The notes: a model not told the origin generated them from the sequence alone. A stretch of DNA of 63,734 bases from Methylococcaceae bacterium (GCA_024636875.1 JAGXGJ010000083.1:1-63734); one strand, 5' to 3'; positions 35,941 through 45,017 are shown, counted from the stretch's first letter. Numbers and translations: made by a program.

Positions 35941-37332
35941 ATGAAAATATTATTAGGGACTATTTGTCTACTACTCTGTCAGTTATTTGCAGCGAATCCG
36001 GTTAATGCCGAACAAATAACTGATCTGCTGACCGGAAACACAGCAACTGAAAGTACCACGACTCCTGACAAGATCATTACTGTCAATCATTCAAAACAAA
36101 ACGACAAAATGATCGAAAAACGCTTGCAGCAGATTTACTCAGAGCTGGATGAATTGAAAGATGTGAGGGCATCTGTAAGCAATGGAGTGGTGACCTTGCA
36201 AGGCGAAATCAGTTCGAAAGAACAGGAAGCTAAAGCCGTGCAGTTTGCAAATCAGATGGAAAACGTTATTGAAGTTGAAAATAAGCTGGTAGTTAGCCGC
36301 GCCCTGAACAAGCGTTTAAATAAAACCCTAAATAAAATTAAAGTACTTGGTGAGCAGGCATTGGCCGGTCTGCCCTTGATCCTGCTGGCTTTTCTGGTGC
36401 TTTGGCTGTTCTGGTTTATGGGGCGATGGATTTCCAATCGGCAGGGCTTTTACCGTCGCATAAGCGTCAATTATTTTATTGCCGATTTATTTAGCAAAAT
36501 CACCTTTCTGATTTTCATCGTTATCGGCATAATACTTGCTCTAAGCTTACTGGATGCAACGGCGCTTCTGGGCACTATTCTGGGTGCGGCTGGCATCTTC
36601 GGTCTCGCCATTGGCTTTGCCGTGCGCGATACTGTAGAAAACTTCATCGCCAGTCTTTTATTGAGTATTCGAAATCCTTTTGAAGTCAACGATTTTGTGG
36701 ATATCAATGGTCACCTGGGTAACGTTGCCCGACTAACATCTCGAGCGACCATTTTAATATCACCAGAGGGCAATCATATACGTATTCCGAACTCAATGGT
36801 ATTTAAATCAGTCATCACCAACTTTACCAGCAAGCCTGAAAGGCGGTTTCAATTTGATCTTGGTATAGGAACCGGACAAAATCTTTCCCAGGCACAAGGG
36901 TTAGCGTTGGACACCCTCAAAGCGTTGCCTGGGATTATGACAGAACCCAAACCTCAAGCCATTATCCAGGAACTGGGAGATTCGAGTGTTGTTATGCGCA
37001 TTTTTGGCTGGGTCAATCAACAACAATGTGATTTTCTCAAGGTGCGCAGTGAAGCGATCAAATCGGTAAAAAGTGCGCTAGATGAGGCAAATATTGTTTT
37101 GCCATATCCTGTCTACAATCTAAAAATTTCTCATGATAAAGACCAGTCTATAGAAAAAACACAAGAAAAAGTTGATTCAACTAAAAAAGTAAACATCCAG
37201 AAAGTTGAATTACACACTGATGAAATCAAGGATATAACCGTCGACCGCACGGTAGAAAAACAGATAGAGAAAGAAAACGTCCAGCAAAACAATGAAAATC
37301 TTCTGGATCCAAATATACCAGATGAAATATAA
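35941..37332 (+). CDS. MscS-family mechanosensitive channel with BON domain
   Basis: A 463-residue protein. A signal peptide (about 1-23, ANPVNA) is followed by a periplasmic BON domain (about 58-122, VRASVSNGVVTLQGEIS), then membrane segments (about 140-165, 178-205) and the pore helix LLGTILGAAGIFGLAIGFAV. The MscS beta domain follows, with NPFEVNDFVDINGHLG and PNSMVFKSVITNFT. The C-terminus (about 400-463) is a charged, low-complexity Lys/Glu tail. It releases solutes under hypo-osmotic stress; the BON domain may bind lipid or peptidoglycan. A 105-bp MITE lies downstream. Confidence 0.92.
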   Translation: MKILLGTICLLLCQLFAANPVNAEQITDLLTGNTATESTTTPDKIITVNHSKQNDKMIEKRLQQIYSELDELKDVRASVSNGVVTLQGEISSKEQEAKAVQFANQMENVIEVENKLVVSRALNKRLNKTLNKIKVLGEQALAGLPLILLAFLVLWLFWFMGRWISNRQGFYRRISVNYFIADLFSKITFLIFIVIGIILALSLLDATALLGTILGAAGIFGLAIGFAVRDTVENFIASLLLSIRNPFEVNDFVDINGHLGNVARLTSRATILISPEGNHIRIPNSMVFKSVITNFTSKPERRFQFDLGIGTGQNLSQAQGLALDTLKALPGIMTEPKPQAIIQELGDSSVVMRIFGWVNQQQCDFLKVRSEAIKSVKSALDEANIVLPYPVYNLKISHDKDQSIEKTQEKVDSTKKVNIQKVELHTDEIKDITVDRTVEKQIEKENVQQNNENLLDPNIPDEI

Positions 37333-37416
37333 CCTATTTAGTTGATATCGCTGGACTTTAGAATGTGCTTGTTTTTTTATCTTGCTCCTTTGACAGGCTA
37401 TAATTATTGGTCCAGA

Positions 37417-37521
37417 TATAGAGTCCGACGTTGGTAAAGCGACACAAAGTCCCCTCTCCCTTTGGGAGAGGGTTAGGGTGAGGGTATTACAAAGGTCGCT
37501 TTACCAACTTTGGCTCCTATA
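37417..37521. mobile_element. 105-bp TA-flanked MITE, copy 2
   Basis: Identical in sequence and orientation to copy 1 at 10696. It sits between the mscS-type gene and the O-methyltransferase gene, about 94 bases before the latter's start. Its stable central hairpin could affect either transcript. Confidence 0.92.
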
Positions 37522-37614
37522 TCTACTTGAACCGGCTGCATAAATTTCGAGCCAACTGGTTGTTTTAATCAGAAAGCTGTACTATCTCTAACCATGTTTT
37601 TAGAGGAATAAACA

Positions 37615-38304
37615 ATGTCAAACTTGCAATCCCCGACAGTTTTAAGTCCCGGCGTTTTAATTCCGGTCAATCCTGCTATTGAAGATTACATGCGCAGCCT
37701 GCTGAATCTTACCGATCATCCGGCGCTGCTTGAGATGGAAGCATCGGCACAGAAAAATAACTTCCCCATCGTAGGTCGTTTAGTGGGGGTTTTTCTCGAA
37801 ACGATGGCAAAAACAGTCAACGCTCAACGGGTGTTTGAATTCGGTAGCGGCTATGGTTATTCGGCCTATTGGTTCGCAAAAGCAGTAGGCCCAACAGGAC
37901 AGGTTATTTGCAGCGAAGCTGACCTGCTGAACAAAGAGAAAGCTGAGCAGTACCTCGGTTCTGCTGATTTATGGGATAGAATTGATTTTCGGACAGGTAT
38001 GGCTCAGGATATTTTTGCCCAAACTGACGGCCTGTTTGACATCTGTTATAACGATGTCGACAAGGGCGATTATCCGGAAATCTGGCTAATGGCTAAAGAC
38101 AGGGTCCGGCCCGGCGGCCTTTATATTGCCGATAATGTACTTTGGCATGGACGGGTCGCGGTGGAGCTTTATGAGGATATGTTCCCCGGCTGGACGGAAG
38201 CCATTATTGAACACAATCAACTCATTTTTAATGATCCTGACTTTGATGCTTTTATCAATCCAACCCGCGATGGCGTCATCGTTGCCCGCAGAAAAGCAGC
38301 GTAG
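37615..38304 (+). CDS. SAM-dependent O-methyltransferase (catechol/caffeoyl-CoA type)
   Basis: A 229-residue class I methyltransferase. The SAM site VFEFGSGYGYSAYWFAKAVG is at about 65, ICSEADLLNKEKAEQYL at about 99, the metal-binding motif ICYNDVDKGDYPE at about 143 (normally FIDADK, here NDVDK) and GGLYIADNVLWHGRV at about 170. It belongs to Methyltransf_3 (COG4122), which methylates a catechol-type hydroxyl with a divalent metal. The start has AGAGGA upstream. The substrate is unknown, and the altered FIDADK motif is worth noting. Confidence 0.88.
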   Translation: MSNLQSPTVLSPGVLIPVNPAIEDYMRSLLNLTDHPALLEMEASAQKNNFPIVGRLVGVFLETMAKTVNAQRVFEFGSGYGYSAYWFAKAVGPTGQVICSEADLLNKEKAEQYLGSADLWDRIDFRTGMAQDIFAQTDGLFDICYNDVDKGDYPEIWLMAKDRVRPGGLYIADNVLWHGRVAVELYEDMFPGWTEAIIEHNQLIFNDPDFDAFINPTRDGVIVARRKAA

Positions 38305-38416
38305 AATGTTTTATTTTTGCTGATTATAAGAGACTGAAATACTGCAAAACACATACATGCTTTTTGCAAGTACCTCGTCTGTTAACATAATCGAATTATT
38401 AAAACACAAATCAAGC

Positions 38417-40141
38417 ATGTCAAAACTCCAGGTCAGAATCGGCTTTGCCAGCGATAAAGGCATTAAAGCAGATAACGAAGATTTCTTTGGGTCATTATTT
38501 CCCGAGGGTTCGCAGCTTGTTTATAAAGGCATAGCTATTGCCATTGCAGACGGCATGAGCGGCAGTGATGCCGGAAAACAGGCCAGTCATTGTTGTGTTG
38601 TCAGTTTTTTAGAAGATTATTACAGCACCCCTGACTCGTGGTCTGTCAAACAGGCAGGGCAAAAGATTCTGTCTGCAACAAACTCCTGGCTCTACAGTCA
38701 GGGGCAGGTCCGCTATGAATCGGCCAAAGGCATGGTCAGCACCCTCAGCATTATGGTCCTGAAATCCACCACGGCGCATATTTTTCACATCGGCGATTCA
38801 AGGATTTACCGTTTACGCAAGGGTAATTTTGAACAACTGACCCGCGACCACCGCATCTGGGTTTCTCATGATAAAAGCTATCTGAACCGGGCAATGGGTA
38901 TAGAGCCCAGGCTGGAAGTCGATTACAAGTCACTGCCTTTGGAAACTGGCGATCTGTTTTTGATGACAACAGACGGGGTGCATGATTTTATCGATGAAAA
39001 AAGCTTTAAAAAACTGCTGCAGAGCGGTACGGATTTGACCCGGATTGCCAATATCATCTTGCAACGTGCCATTGCTAATCACAGTGATGACAATCTCACC
39101 TGCCAGTTGATTCGCATTGATGAATTGCCCCTTGCCAAAGAAGACGAAGTTATTCGCCGACACACTGACCTGTCTTTTCCACCACCGCTGGAGCCAGGCA
39201 TGGTGCTAGACGGCTACCGGATTGACGTAGAATTACATGCCAGCAAACGCACACAGATTTATCGCGCATTTGATACCAAAACAGGCGCCACGGTTATTTT
39301 AAAAACGCCGTCCATCCTTTATGACGATGATACCCATTACATTGAACATTTTTTGCACGAAGAATGGGCAGGAAAACGTATTAATCATGAAAATGTACTT
39401 AAAATTCTCGGCACTGACCGGGAAAAAAGCTGCATTTATTATGTCACCGAATTTTTGGAAGGACAAACGCTTAGAGAATGGATGTTGGCCAACCCCAAAC
39501 CTGACATAAAAAAAGTCAGAAACATTGTGAGTCAACTTGCCAAAGCGCTGCGCGCCTTTCATCGCATGGAAATGTTGCATCAGGATTTAAAACCTGAAAA
39601 TATCATGTTTGACAGCAGCGGCAAGGTTAAAATTATCGATTTTGGTTCGGTTAAGATCGCCGGTATCGCAGAAATTACGCCGCTGGAGCATGGCAGTGGA
39701 GAGAATATACTCGGTACCTTGAATTACACTGCGCCTGAATATCATCTGGGGCAGCGCGGCACGGCTAATTCCGATCAGTTTTCCTTAGGGGTTATCACTT
39801 ATGAAATGATTAATGGCGCCCTGCCCTTCGGCCTGGATATGCCGGAAAAACCAAACAAGATAAATCTGGCAAAACTGGTCTATGTCCCCAGTTTTCATTG
39901 CAACACGATGGTGCCCATCTGGATTGATGGTGCATTAAAAAAAGCCACCTCAATAAACCCGGAGCTTCGATATGACGACATATCAGAGTTTCTGCATGAT
40001 TTGTCCACACCGGATCCGAAGTTTTTAACGGCGGAAGAACGCATACCCGTCATACAACGCAATCCGTTGATTTTCTGGAAGAGCCTGACGGTGCTGATGC
40101 TGTTGACAAATCTGATTTTACTGTATTTGCTGGTTAAGTAA
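38417..40141 (+). CDS. Bifunctional PP2C phosphatase / Ser-Thr protein kinase
   Basis: About 574 residues from the ATG at 38417 (SKLQVRIGFASDKGIKADNE); the frame is open earlier. Residues about 1-240 are a PP2C domain with ADGMSGSDAGKQASH, HIGDSRIYRL, TTDGVHDF and HSDDNLTCQ, so all metal Asp are kept. Residues about 260-530 are a kinase with VILK, HQDLKPENIM, DFGSVKIA and APEYHLGQ; the catalytic Arg is Gln (HQD) and the glycine-rich loop is degenerate. A single C-terminal membrane segment (LTVLMLLTNLILLYLLV) anchors it. Phosphatase and kinase in one chain suggest a reversible switch. The broken gene at 49-1122 is a paralogue. Confidence 0.93.
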   Translation: MSKLQVRIGFASDKGIKADNEDFFGSLFPEGSQLVYKGIAIAIADGMSGSDAGKQASHCCVVSFLEDYYSTPDSWSVKQAGQKILSATNSWLYSQGQVRYESAKGMVSTLSIMVLKSTTAHIFHIGDSRIYRLRKGNFEQLTRDHRIWVSHDKSYLNRAMGIEPRLEVDYKSLPLETGDLFLMTTDGVHDFIDEKSFKKLLQSGTDLTRIANIILQRAIANHSDDNLTCQLIRIDELPLAKEDEVIRRHTDLSFPPPLEPGMVLDGYRIDVELHASKRTQIYRAFDTKTGATVILKTPSILYDDDTHYIEHFLHEEWAGKRINHENVLKILGTDREKSCIYYVTEFLEGQTLREWMLANPKPDIKKVRNIVSQLAKALRAFHRMEMLHQDLKPENIMFDSSGKVKIIDFGSVKIAGIAEITPLEHGSGENILGTLNYTAPEYHLGQRGTANSDQFSLGVITYEMINGALPFGLDMPEKPNKINLAKLVYVPSFHCNTMVPIWIDGALKKATSINPELRYDDISEFLHDLSTPDPKFLTAEERIPVIQRNPLIFWKSLTVLMLLTNLILLYLLVK

Positions 40142-40173
40142 TGCAATGCTGCCCGGCCTGTTTTCATTTGCAG

Positions 40174-40314
40174 CTACCAATCATCAGAATTGTCGTCATT
40201 GTAGGGTTGTGATTTAACATTATCAGGAATTTTCGGTATTTTTGCCGATCTGAGTAGAATCAATGCACTGCCTAAAACGAACAGTACTGCGACTATAAAC
40301 AACACTATCCACAT
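40174..40314 (-). CDS. DUF2897 small membrane protein
   Basis: A 46-residue protein, MWIVLFIVAVLFVLGSALIL and then LRSAKIPKIPDNVKSQ, with an acidic end (DDNSDDW). One membrane helix plus a short polar tail is the DUF2897 pattern. The ATG at 40314 is preferred over an upstream in-frame start because AGGAG lies just upstream. Its role is unknown. It is divergent from the U32 gene. Confidence 0.8.
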   Translation of the reverse strand: MWIVLFIVAVLFVLGSALILLRSAKIPKIPDNVKSQPYNDDNSDDW

Positions 40315-40395
40315 TTCTATACTCCTGTTTTTTTGGTTTGCGCAACTCAAGTTACGATAGAATATACCCTGCACAGTTCATTTATACACATCAAC

Positions 40396-41739
40396 ATGAA
40401 ACAAGTCGAACTTCTTTCCCCTGCCGGAACCCTCAGAAACATGCGTTATGCTTTCGCCTTTGGCGCGGATGCGGTCTATGCAGGACAGCCGCGCTACAGC
40501 CTCAGAGTACGCAACAATGATTTTCTTGCCGGCAACCTTGCCAAAGGCATTAATGAAGCACACAAACAGGGTAAAAAGTTTTTTCTGGCTACCAATGTAA
40601 TCCCTCACAATACCAAAGTTAAAACCTTTATGGCCGATATTGCACCGATTATCGCAATGAAACCGGACGCCTTGATTATGGCAGACCCCGGTTTAATTAT
40701 GATGACGCGGGAAGCCTGGCCGGACATGCCGATTCATTTATCGGTACAGGCCAATACCGTCAACTATGCGACAGTTAAATTCTGGCAAGCGATAGGGGTT
40801 GAACGCGTCATTTTATCGCGCGAATTGTCGCTCGATGAAATTGCCGAAATCCGCCAGCAATGTCCGGATATGGAACTCGAAGTGTTTGTACACGGCGCTT
40901 TATGCATTGCTTATTCCGGCCGCTGTTTGTTGTCCGGCTATTTCAATCACCGCGACCCTAATCAGGGTACCTGCACAAATTCCTGCCGCTGGAAGTATGA
41001 CACGCTGCCCGCTCATGAAACTGCCGAAGGCGATATTGTACTGGATGGCGAAGCGCTTGCCATGGGTGACATCAGCACGGCCAGTTGTGGCGGCGCGGAA
41101 CGGCACCCGCTGGCGGACAATATATTTTTTCTTGAAGAAGAGGGCCGCAAGGGTGAACTGCTGCCGATCATGGAAGATGAAAACGGCACTTACATCATGA
41201 ATTCGAAAGACTTGAGAGCCATCGAACATGTCCAGCGTCTGGTCGAGATCGGCATCGACAGTCTCAAAATCGAAGGCCGCACCAAGTCGCATTATTATGT
41301 CGCCCGGACTGCACAAACCTATCGTCAGGCAATTGACGATGCCTTGGTCGGCCGTGCATTTCAGCCGAAGCTGATCGGCGTTCTGGAAAACCTTGCCAAC
41401 CGTGGTTACACCGATGGTTTTTATCAACGCCATCACACCCATGAACAGCAAAACTATATCAGCGGCTATTCCAAAAGCCATCAGCAGCAATTTTGCGGCG
41501 AGATCAGAAATTATGATACGGCAACGGGGCTGGCGATTATTGATGTTAAAAACAAATTTTCGGTCGGCGACAAACTGGAACTCATTCTACCCGAAGGCAA
41601 TCAGGATATTACCGTCGAGCGCATGGAAAATATGTACGGACACGCCATGCAGGAAGCATCCGGCGGCGGTTATGAGGTAAAAATCCCGCTGCCGGAAATA
41701 CACAGTGATAAGGGGCTGCTGGCGCGGTATACTGGTTAA
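40396..41739 (+). CDS. trhP: U32 family protein (YegQ/TrhP-like, tRNA hydroxylation)
   Basis: About 447 residues from the ATG at 40396 (KQVELLSPAGTLRNMRYAFA). Motifs include VFVHGALCIAYSGRCLLSGY (about 170), NQGTCTNSCRWKY (Cys cluster, about 195), YIMNSKDLRAIEHV (about 270) and SLKIEGRTKSHYY (about 295). This is the long YegQ type, implicated with prephenate in forming 5-hydroxyuridine at the tRNA wobble base. YegQ and the 23S rRNA hydroxylation protein RlhA are close relatives; the length of about 450 favours YegQ/TrhP. Confidence 0.85.
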   Translation: MKQVELLSPAGTLRNMRYAFAFGADAVYAGQPRYSLRVRNNDFLAGNLAKGINEAHKQGKKFFLATNVIPHNTKVKTFMADIAPIIAMKPDALIMADPGLIMMTREAWPDMPIHLSVQANTVNYATVKFWQAIGVERVILSRELSLDEIAEIRQQCPDMELEVFVHGALCIAYSGRCLLSGYFNHRDPNQGTCTNSCRWKYDTLPAHETAEGDIVLDGEALAMGDISTASCGGAERHPLADNIFFLEEEGRKGELLPIMEDENGTYIMNSKDLRAIEHVQRLVEIGIDSLKIEGRTKSHYYVARTAQTYRQAIDDALVGRAFQPKLIGVLENLANRGYTDGFYQRHHTHEQQNYISGYSKSHQQQFCGEIRNYDTATGLAIIDVKNKFSVGDKLELILPEGNQDITVERMENMYGHAMQEASGGGYEVKIPLPEIHSDKGLLARYTG

Positions 41740-41786
41740 AATCAGGTAAAAGGTGCAAAACGAAAAGCTTACATCCTGTACACTGT

Positions 41787-41821
41787 AACCTTAAACCTTA
41801 AACCTTGAACCTTGAACCTTA
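41787..41821 (+). repeat. Five 7-bp tandem repeats (AACCTTR) before rraA
   Basis: Five head-to-tail copies of AACCTTA or AACCTTG end five bases before the rraA start codon, in the place where a ribosome site is expected. No Shine-Dalgarno sequence is seen there. Copy-number change could alter spacing and expression; this is inference. Confidence 0.75.
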
Positions 41822-41825
41822 AATC

Positions 41826-42311
41826 ATGACTTTTACAACTGCCAGTCTTTGCGATGTCCATTCAGGAGAGGATTATTTCCAGATTGCCGAGCCTCTGTTT
41901 TTGTCTTATGGCGCTAATCCGGCGTTCAGTGGACAAATAACTACACTGAAAACGTTTGAGGATAACGTTTTGGTCAGAACAGTGCTGAAAGAAAAAGTAC
42001 AGGACAGGGTTTTGGTCATTGATGGCGGCGGTTCTCACCGATGCGCTCTGGTTGATCATGATCTGGCAAAGATTGCCGTCGAAAATGGCTGGCAGGGCAT
42101 TGTTATTTATGGCTGCATTCGGGACTCTGCACTGATTGCCCAACTGCCGATTGGCATCCGCGCCCTGCATACTCATCCCTTGAAAAGCCATAAAAAAGAC
42201 CATGGCGACCGGGACCTGTTAGTCAGCTTTGCTGGCGTCAATTTCAAAAAAGATCATTTTTTATATGCCGATATGGACGGAATTATCGTATCGGCAACGA
42301 TGTTGAGTTAA
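41826..42311 (+). CDS. rraA: RraA-family protein (RNase E regulator / aldolase-like)
   Basis: A 161-residue protein of the normal RraA length. Motifs are TASLCDVH near the start, FSGQITTLKTFEDNVLVR (about 38), RVLVIDGGGSHRCALVDHDL (about 62) and GWQGIVIYGCIRDS (about 90, with Arg and Asp typical of the family). RraA binds RNase E and inhibits RNA decay in E. coli; related proteins are hydroxymethylglutaryl aldolases. It follows five heptamer repeats and precedes ispH by 36 bases on the same strand. Confidence 0.93.
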   Translation: MTFTTASLCDVHSGEDYFQIAEPLFLSYGANPAFSGQITTLKTFEDNVLVRTVLKEKVQDRVLVIDGGGSHRCALVDHDLAKIAVENGWQGIVIYGCIRDSALIAQLPIGIRALHTHPLKSHKKDHGDRDLLVSFAGVNFKKDHFLYADMDGIIVSATMLS

Positions 42312-42347
42312 AATAACTGCCTATTAACCAAGTAAAGAAGTCAAGAT

Positions 42348-43286
42348 ATGCAAATTGTACTCGCTAACCCTCGTGGATTCTGTGCCGGTGTAGACCGTGC
42401 CATCGAAATAGTTGACCAAGCTCTCGAAACATTTGGCGCGCCAATTTATGTCCGTCATGAAGTTGTTCATAATCGCACGGTTGTTGATGGCCTTAAAGAA
42501 AAAGGTGCTATTTTTATTGAAGAATTAACTGACGTGCCGGTCGGTTCTTACCTGATTTTTAGTGCCCATGGCGTCTCTAAACAGGTACAGCAGGAAGCTC
42601 AGGAACGCAACTTAACGGTTTTTGATGCGACCTGCCCTCTGGTGACTAAAGTCCACATACAGGTTGCCAAACATGCAAAATCAGACCGTGAAGTGATTCT
42701 CATCGGTCACGCTGGACACCCGGAAGTTGAAGGCACAATGGGGCAATATGAAAAATGCACTGAAAATGGCGGCATTTATCTGGTAGAAACCCCGGAAGAC
42801 GTTAAAAACCTCGTCGTCAATAATCCGGATAATCTGGCTTACGTCACACAAACAACCTTATCGATGACCGATACCAAGATTATGGTCGACGCCTTAAGGG
42901 AACGCTTTACATCCATTCAGGAACAGAAAAAAGACGATATCTGTTACGCTACCCAAAACCGCCAGGATGCTGTGTTTGAAATGGCAAAAAACGCTGATAC
43001 TATTCTTGTTGTTGGATCTATCAACAGCTCTAATTCCAACCGCTTACGAGAGATTGCGGAACAACTCGGAAAAAAAGCCTATCTCATTGATACGGCACAT
43101 GATATGCGACAGAGCTGGTTTGATGGAGTTGGCGTGGTCGGCGTTACGGCCGGAGCCTCTGCACCGGAAGTACTGGTTCAGGAAGTTATCAATCAGTTAA
43201 AACAATGGGGCGGTACATCGACCACTGAAATACAAGGCATAGAAGAAAAAGTAGTATTTTCTTTGCCTAAAGGCCTAAAAAAATAA
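42348..43286 (+). CDS. ispH: 4-hydroxy-3-methylbut-2-enyl diphosphate reductase IspH
   Basis: A 312-residue enzyme with the three iron-sulfur cysteines in [13 protein letters not shown] (Cys12), [12 protein letters not shown] (about 96) and [12 protein letters not shown] (about 197). Substrate motifs [32 protein letters not shown] and [13 protein letters not shown] are present. It catalyses the last MEP-pathway step to IPP and DMAPP. It lies between rraA and hslR on the same strand, and hslR begins 10 bases later. Confidence 0.98.
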   Translation: MQIVLANPRGFCAGVDRAIEIVDQALETFGAPIYVRHEVVHNRTVVDGLKEKGAIFIEELTDVPVGSYLIFSAHGVSKQVQQEAQERNLTVFDATCPLVTKVHIQVAKHAKSDREVILIGHAGHPEVEGTMGQYEKCTENGGIYLVETPEDVKNLVVNNPDNLAYVTQTTLSMTDTKIMVDALRERFTSIQEQKKDDICYATQNRQDAVFEMAKNADTILVVGSINSSNSNRLREIAEQLGKKAYLIDTAHDMRQSWFDGVGVVGVTAGASAPEVLVQEVINQLKQWGGTSTTEIQGIEEKVVFSLPKGLKK

Positions 43287-43296
43287 GCGGATTTGT

Positions 43297-43692
43297 GTGC
43301 GGCCTGAACTCGAAGCCATTCGTCTGGATAAATGGTTATGGACTGCACGTTTTTTCAAAACGCGCAAACTGGCAGCTGATGCAATTTCCGGGGGGAAAGT
43401 GCATGTTAACAATCAGCGCACAAAACCGGGAAAAGAAGTCAAGCCGGGTGCCAAGCTTACCATAACCAAAGACAGCTACCGTTGGGATGTAACAATCATC
43501 GCCCTTTCCAGTCAGCGGCGACCGGCGAAAGAGGCCGTTTTACTCTATGAAGAAACGGCTGAAAGTCTTGCAAGACGCCAGCAACAAATTATTCTGCAGC
43601 GTGAACAGCGCAAATTATTTGATTTCAGCGGCGAGGATCATAAACCCAACAAAAAGGAAAGACGATTGATACATCGTTTTAAGCAGACGTAG
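43297..43692 (+). CDS. hslR: Ribosome-associated heat shock protein Hsp15
   Basis: A 131-residue S4-domain protein starting with GTG. The motif IRLDKWLWTARFFKTRKLAA (about 8), then DAISGGKVHVNNQRTKPGKE, is the Hsp15 S4 fold, and the C-terminus is basic (KPNKKERRLIHRFKQT). Hsp15 binds nascent-chain-bearing 50S subunits and aids recycling after heat stress. It starts 10 bases after ispH and is probably cotranscribed. Confidence 0.92.
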   Translation: MRPELEAIRLDKWLWTARFFKTRKLAADAISGGKVHVNNQRTKPGKEVKPGAKLTITKDSYRWDVTIIALSSQRRPAKEAVLLYEETAESLARRQQQIILQREQRKLFDFSGEDHKPNKKERRLIHRFKQT

Positions 43693-43991
43693 AAACGCCA
43701 TTTAATTCCGTATTCACCGCGAAGACACGAAGAGCACGAAATTTTTTTCTTCATGTCTTCGTGGTGATAATTTTTTTATTAATGATAAGCTACTCTACGA
43801 TGCCGGCCGGGGTTTGCAACCCCGACCGAAACGTTTGAAGACCTCAATAGAATTCAAAACGTGAGTAACGGGGTTATAAACCCCGTCACGCTTCAGTTTT
43901 AAACTGTCAGCCGAGAAATGAAGGATGCCATTTTTTCTTCGTGTCCTTCGTGTCTTCGTGGTGTATATCTTTTTATTAATCAGAACGTACG
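43693..43991. repeat. Intergenic repeat cluster with palindromes
   Basis: The region has a hairpin at about 43715-43766 (CACCGCGAAGACACGAAGA against TCTTCATGTCTTCGTGGTG), repeated in inverted form near 43940-43962 (CTTCGTGTCTTCGTGGTG). Between them are two perfect palindromes, CGGGGTTTGCAACCCCG (near 43807) and ACGGGGTTATAAACCCCGT (near 43868). They fold stably and may terminate the convergent hslR and dsrC transcripts. Variants of the first palindrome recur near 5521 and 57868. Confidence 0.65.
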
Positions 43992-44324
43992 CTACAAACA
44001 CGTCGGTGGTTTAGGTAATCCAGCCAGTTTACAGGCATATTTCAGCGGGCCATCAGGAAACAATTTATGCAAATAACGGCTGTTGCCTTTGTCCTCGCCC
44101 AATGCCCTGGCAATTGCTTTAGTAAATACACGCGCATTAGGCAAGTGCTTGTATTTCTCATAATAATGACGAATAAACAGAATAATTTCCCAGTGTTGAT
44201 CATTCAATGGAATATTATTTAACTCAGCCATCGACTTTGCGACCTCTTCATTCCAGTCCGCTGAATTGACTAAAAACCCCTGCTCGGTTGTTTCCAGACA
44301 GACATTTTCAACCATCAAGACCAT
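43992..44324 (-). CDS. tusE: DsrC/TusE-family sulfur carrier protein
   Basis: A 110-residue protein (or 107 from the ATG at 44315). It has GFLVNSADWNEEVAKSMAE, then HWEIILFIRHYYEKY and the C-terminal arm LFPDGPLKYACKLAGLPKPP followed by TCL. Both arm cysteines are present: the penultimate one, and a second 11 positions before it, as in DsrC. Many pure TusE proteins keep only the penultimate Cys. It carries persulfide either to tRNA 2-thiouridine synthesis or, as DsrC, in sulfur oxidation/reduction. It overlaps tusB by 10 bases. Confidence 0.9.
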   Translation of the reverse strand: MVLMVENVCLETTEQGFLVNSADWNEEVAKSMAELNNIPLNDQHWEIILFIRHYYEKYKHLPNARVFTKAIARALGEDKGNSRYLHKLFPDGPLKYACKLAGLPKPPTCL

Positions 44325-44608
44325 GACTGAATCACCGGATTTTTAACTGTCAACCTGACCAGTTCCGAATAATCAATCACTTCAATACCTTTAACCAATT
44401 CATCAGCAACGATGCCTCTAACCTCAATATCATCGGCCAAAACACAAAGACGATTACCACCATCAAGCAGCCGGGTTAATGCATCGTTTAAGCGACCTTT
44501 TTGCAGAGTGCGCAGAACTGAATTTTCAAGGAAAACCACATCATCCCCGGTATTAATACGTTCCAGAATAGCCATATCAATGGGCGGCTGAAAAATAAGG
44601 TGCAGCAT
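44315..44608 (-). CDS. tusB: TusB/DsrH-like sulfur relay subunit
   Basis: A 97-residue protein, MLHLIFQPPIDMAILERINT and then GDDVVFLENSVLRTL, with RLCVLADDIEVRGI in the middle and IDYSELVRLTVKNPVIQSWS at the end. This is the TusB/DsrH fold; DDIEVRGI and the terminal VxxNPVIQSW are family marks. In E. coli, TusB works in the TusBCD hexamer passing sulfur to TusE. No tusC or tusD is adjacent: the next gene upstream is an SMR exporter, one base away. Confidence 0.85.
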   Translation of the reverse strand: MLHLIFQPPIDMAILERINTGDDVVFLENSVLRTLQKGRLNDALTRLLDGGNRLCVLADDIEVRGIVADELVKGIEVIDYSELVRLTVKNPVIQSWS

Positions 44609-44609
44609 A

Positions 44610-44930
44610 CTAATGATGATCCGTTAATTTAAGCCCGATAATCCCGGCGATCACCAGAGCAATTGACAACAACCGGTACCAATCGACTGACTCCTTAAAT
44701 AAAATAATGCCCAATATAGCCACGCCAACCGCCCCCATACCGGTCCAAACAGCATACGCTGTACCTAATGGCAGGGTTTTGAGTGCCCACATTAACAAAC
44801 CGAAGCTACCGATACCTGATAAGGCGGTGACTATGCTGGGCCAAAGTTTGGTAAAGCCCTGGTTATATTTAAGACTTAAAGCAAAGATTATTTCTACCAA
44901 CCCGGCAGAAAATAAAAGCAGCCACGCCAT
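44610..44930 (-). CDS. sugE: SMR-family exporter, SugE/Gdx type
   Basis: A 106-residue protein with four membrane helices, starting at 44930 behind a GGGAG site. Key motifs are MAWLLLFSAGLVEIIFALSL with the transport Glu (about 13), LPLGTAYAVWTGMGAVGVAI (about 55) and ILFKESVDW. The GTAYAVWTG and Glu13 pattern places it in the SugE/Gdx guanidinium-exporter branch rather than EmrE. No guanidine riboswitch was recognised upstream, where only about 87 bases separate it from the divergent xseA. Confidence 0.88.
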   Translation of the reverse strand: MAWLLLFSAGLVEIIFALSLKYNQGFTKLWPSIVTALSGIGSFGLLMWALKTLPLGTAYAVWTGMGAVGVAILGIILFKESVDWYRLLSIALVIAGIIGLKLTDHH

Positions 44931-45017
44931 TAACACTCCCCTTTCTTTGTGCATAAAAGCAGGCTATTTTACAATAGTTTGCTTGATAACCCCGCACCCA
45001 ATGTTTATTATCGAGCC

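Noticed and set aside
37399-37404. TATAAT-like promoter before MITE copy 2
   Set aside because: No -35 element at a suitable distance.
43795-44001. Minus-strand frame in the hslR-dsrC gap
   Set aside because: It reads through palindromic repeats and has no protein-like character.
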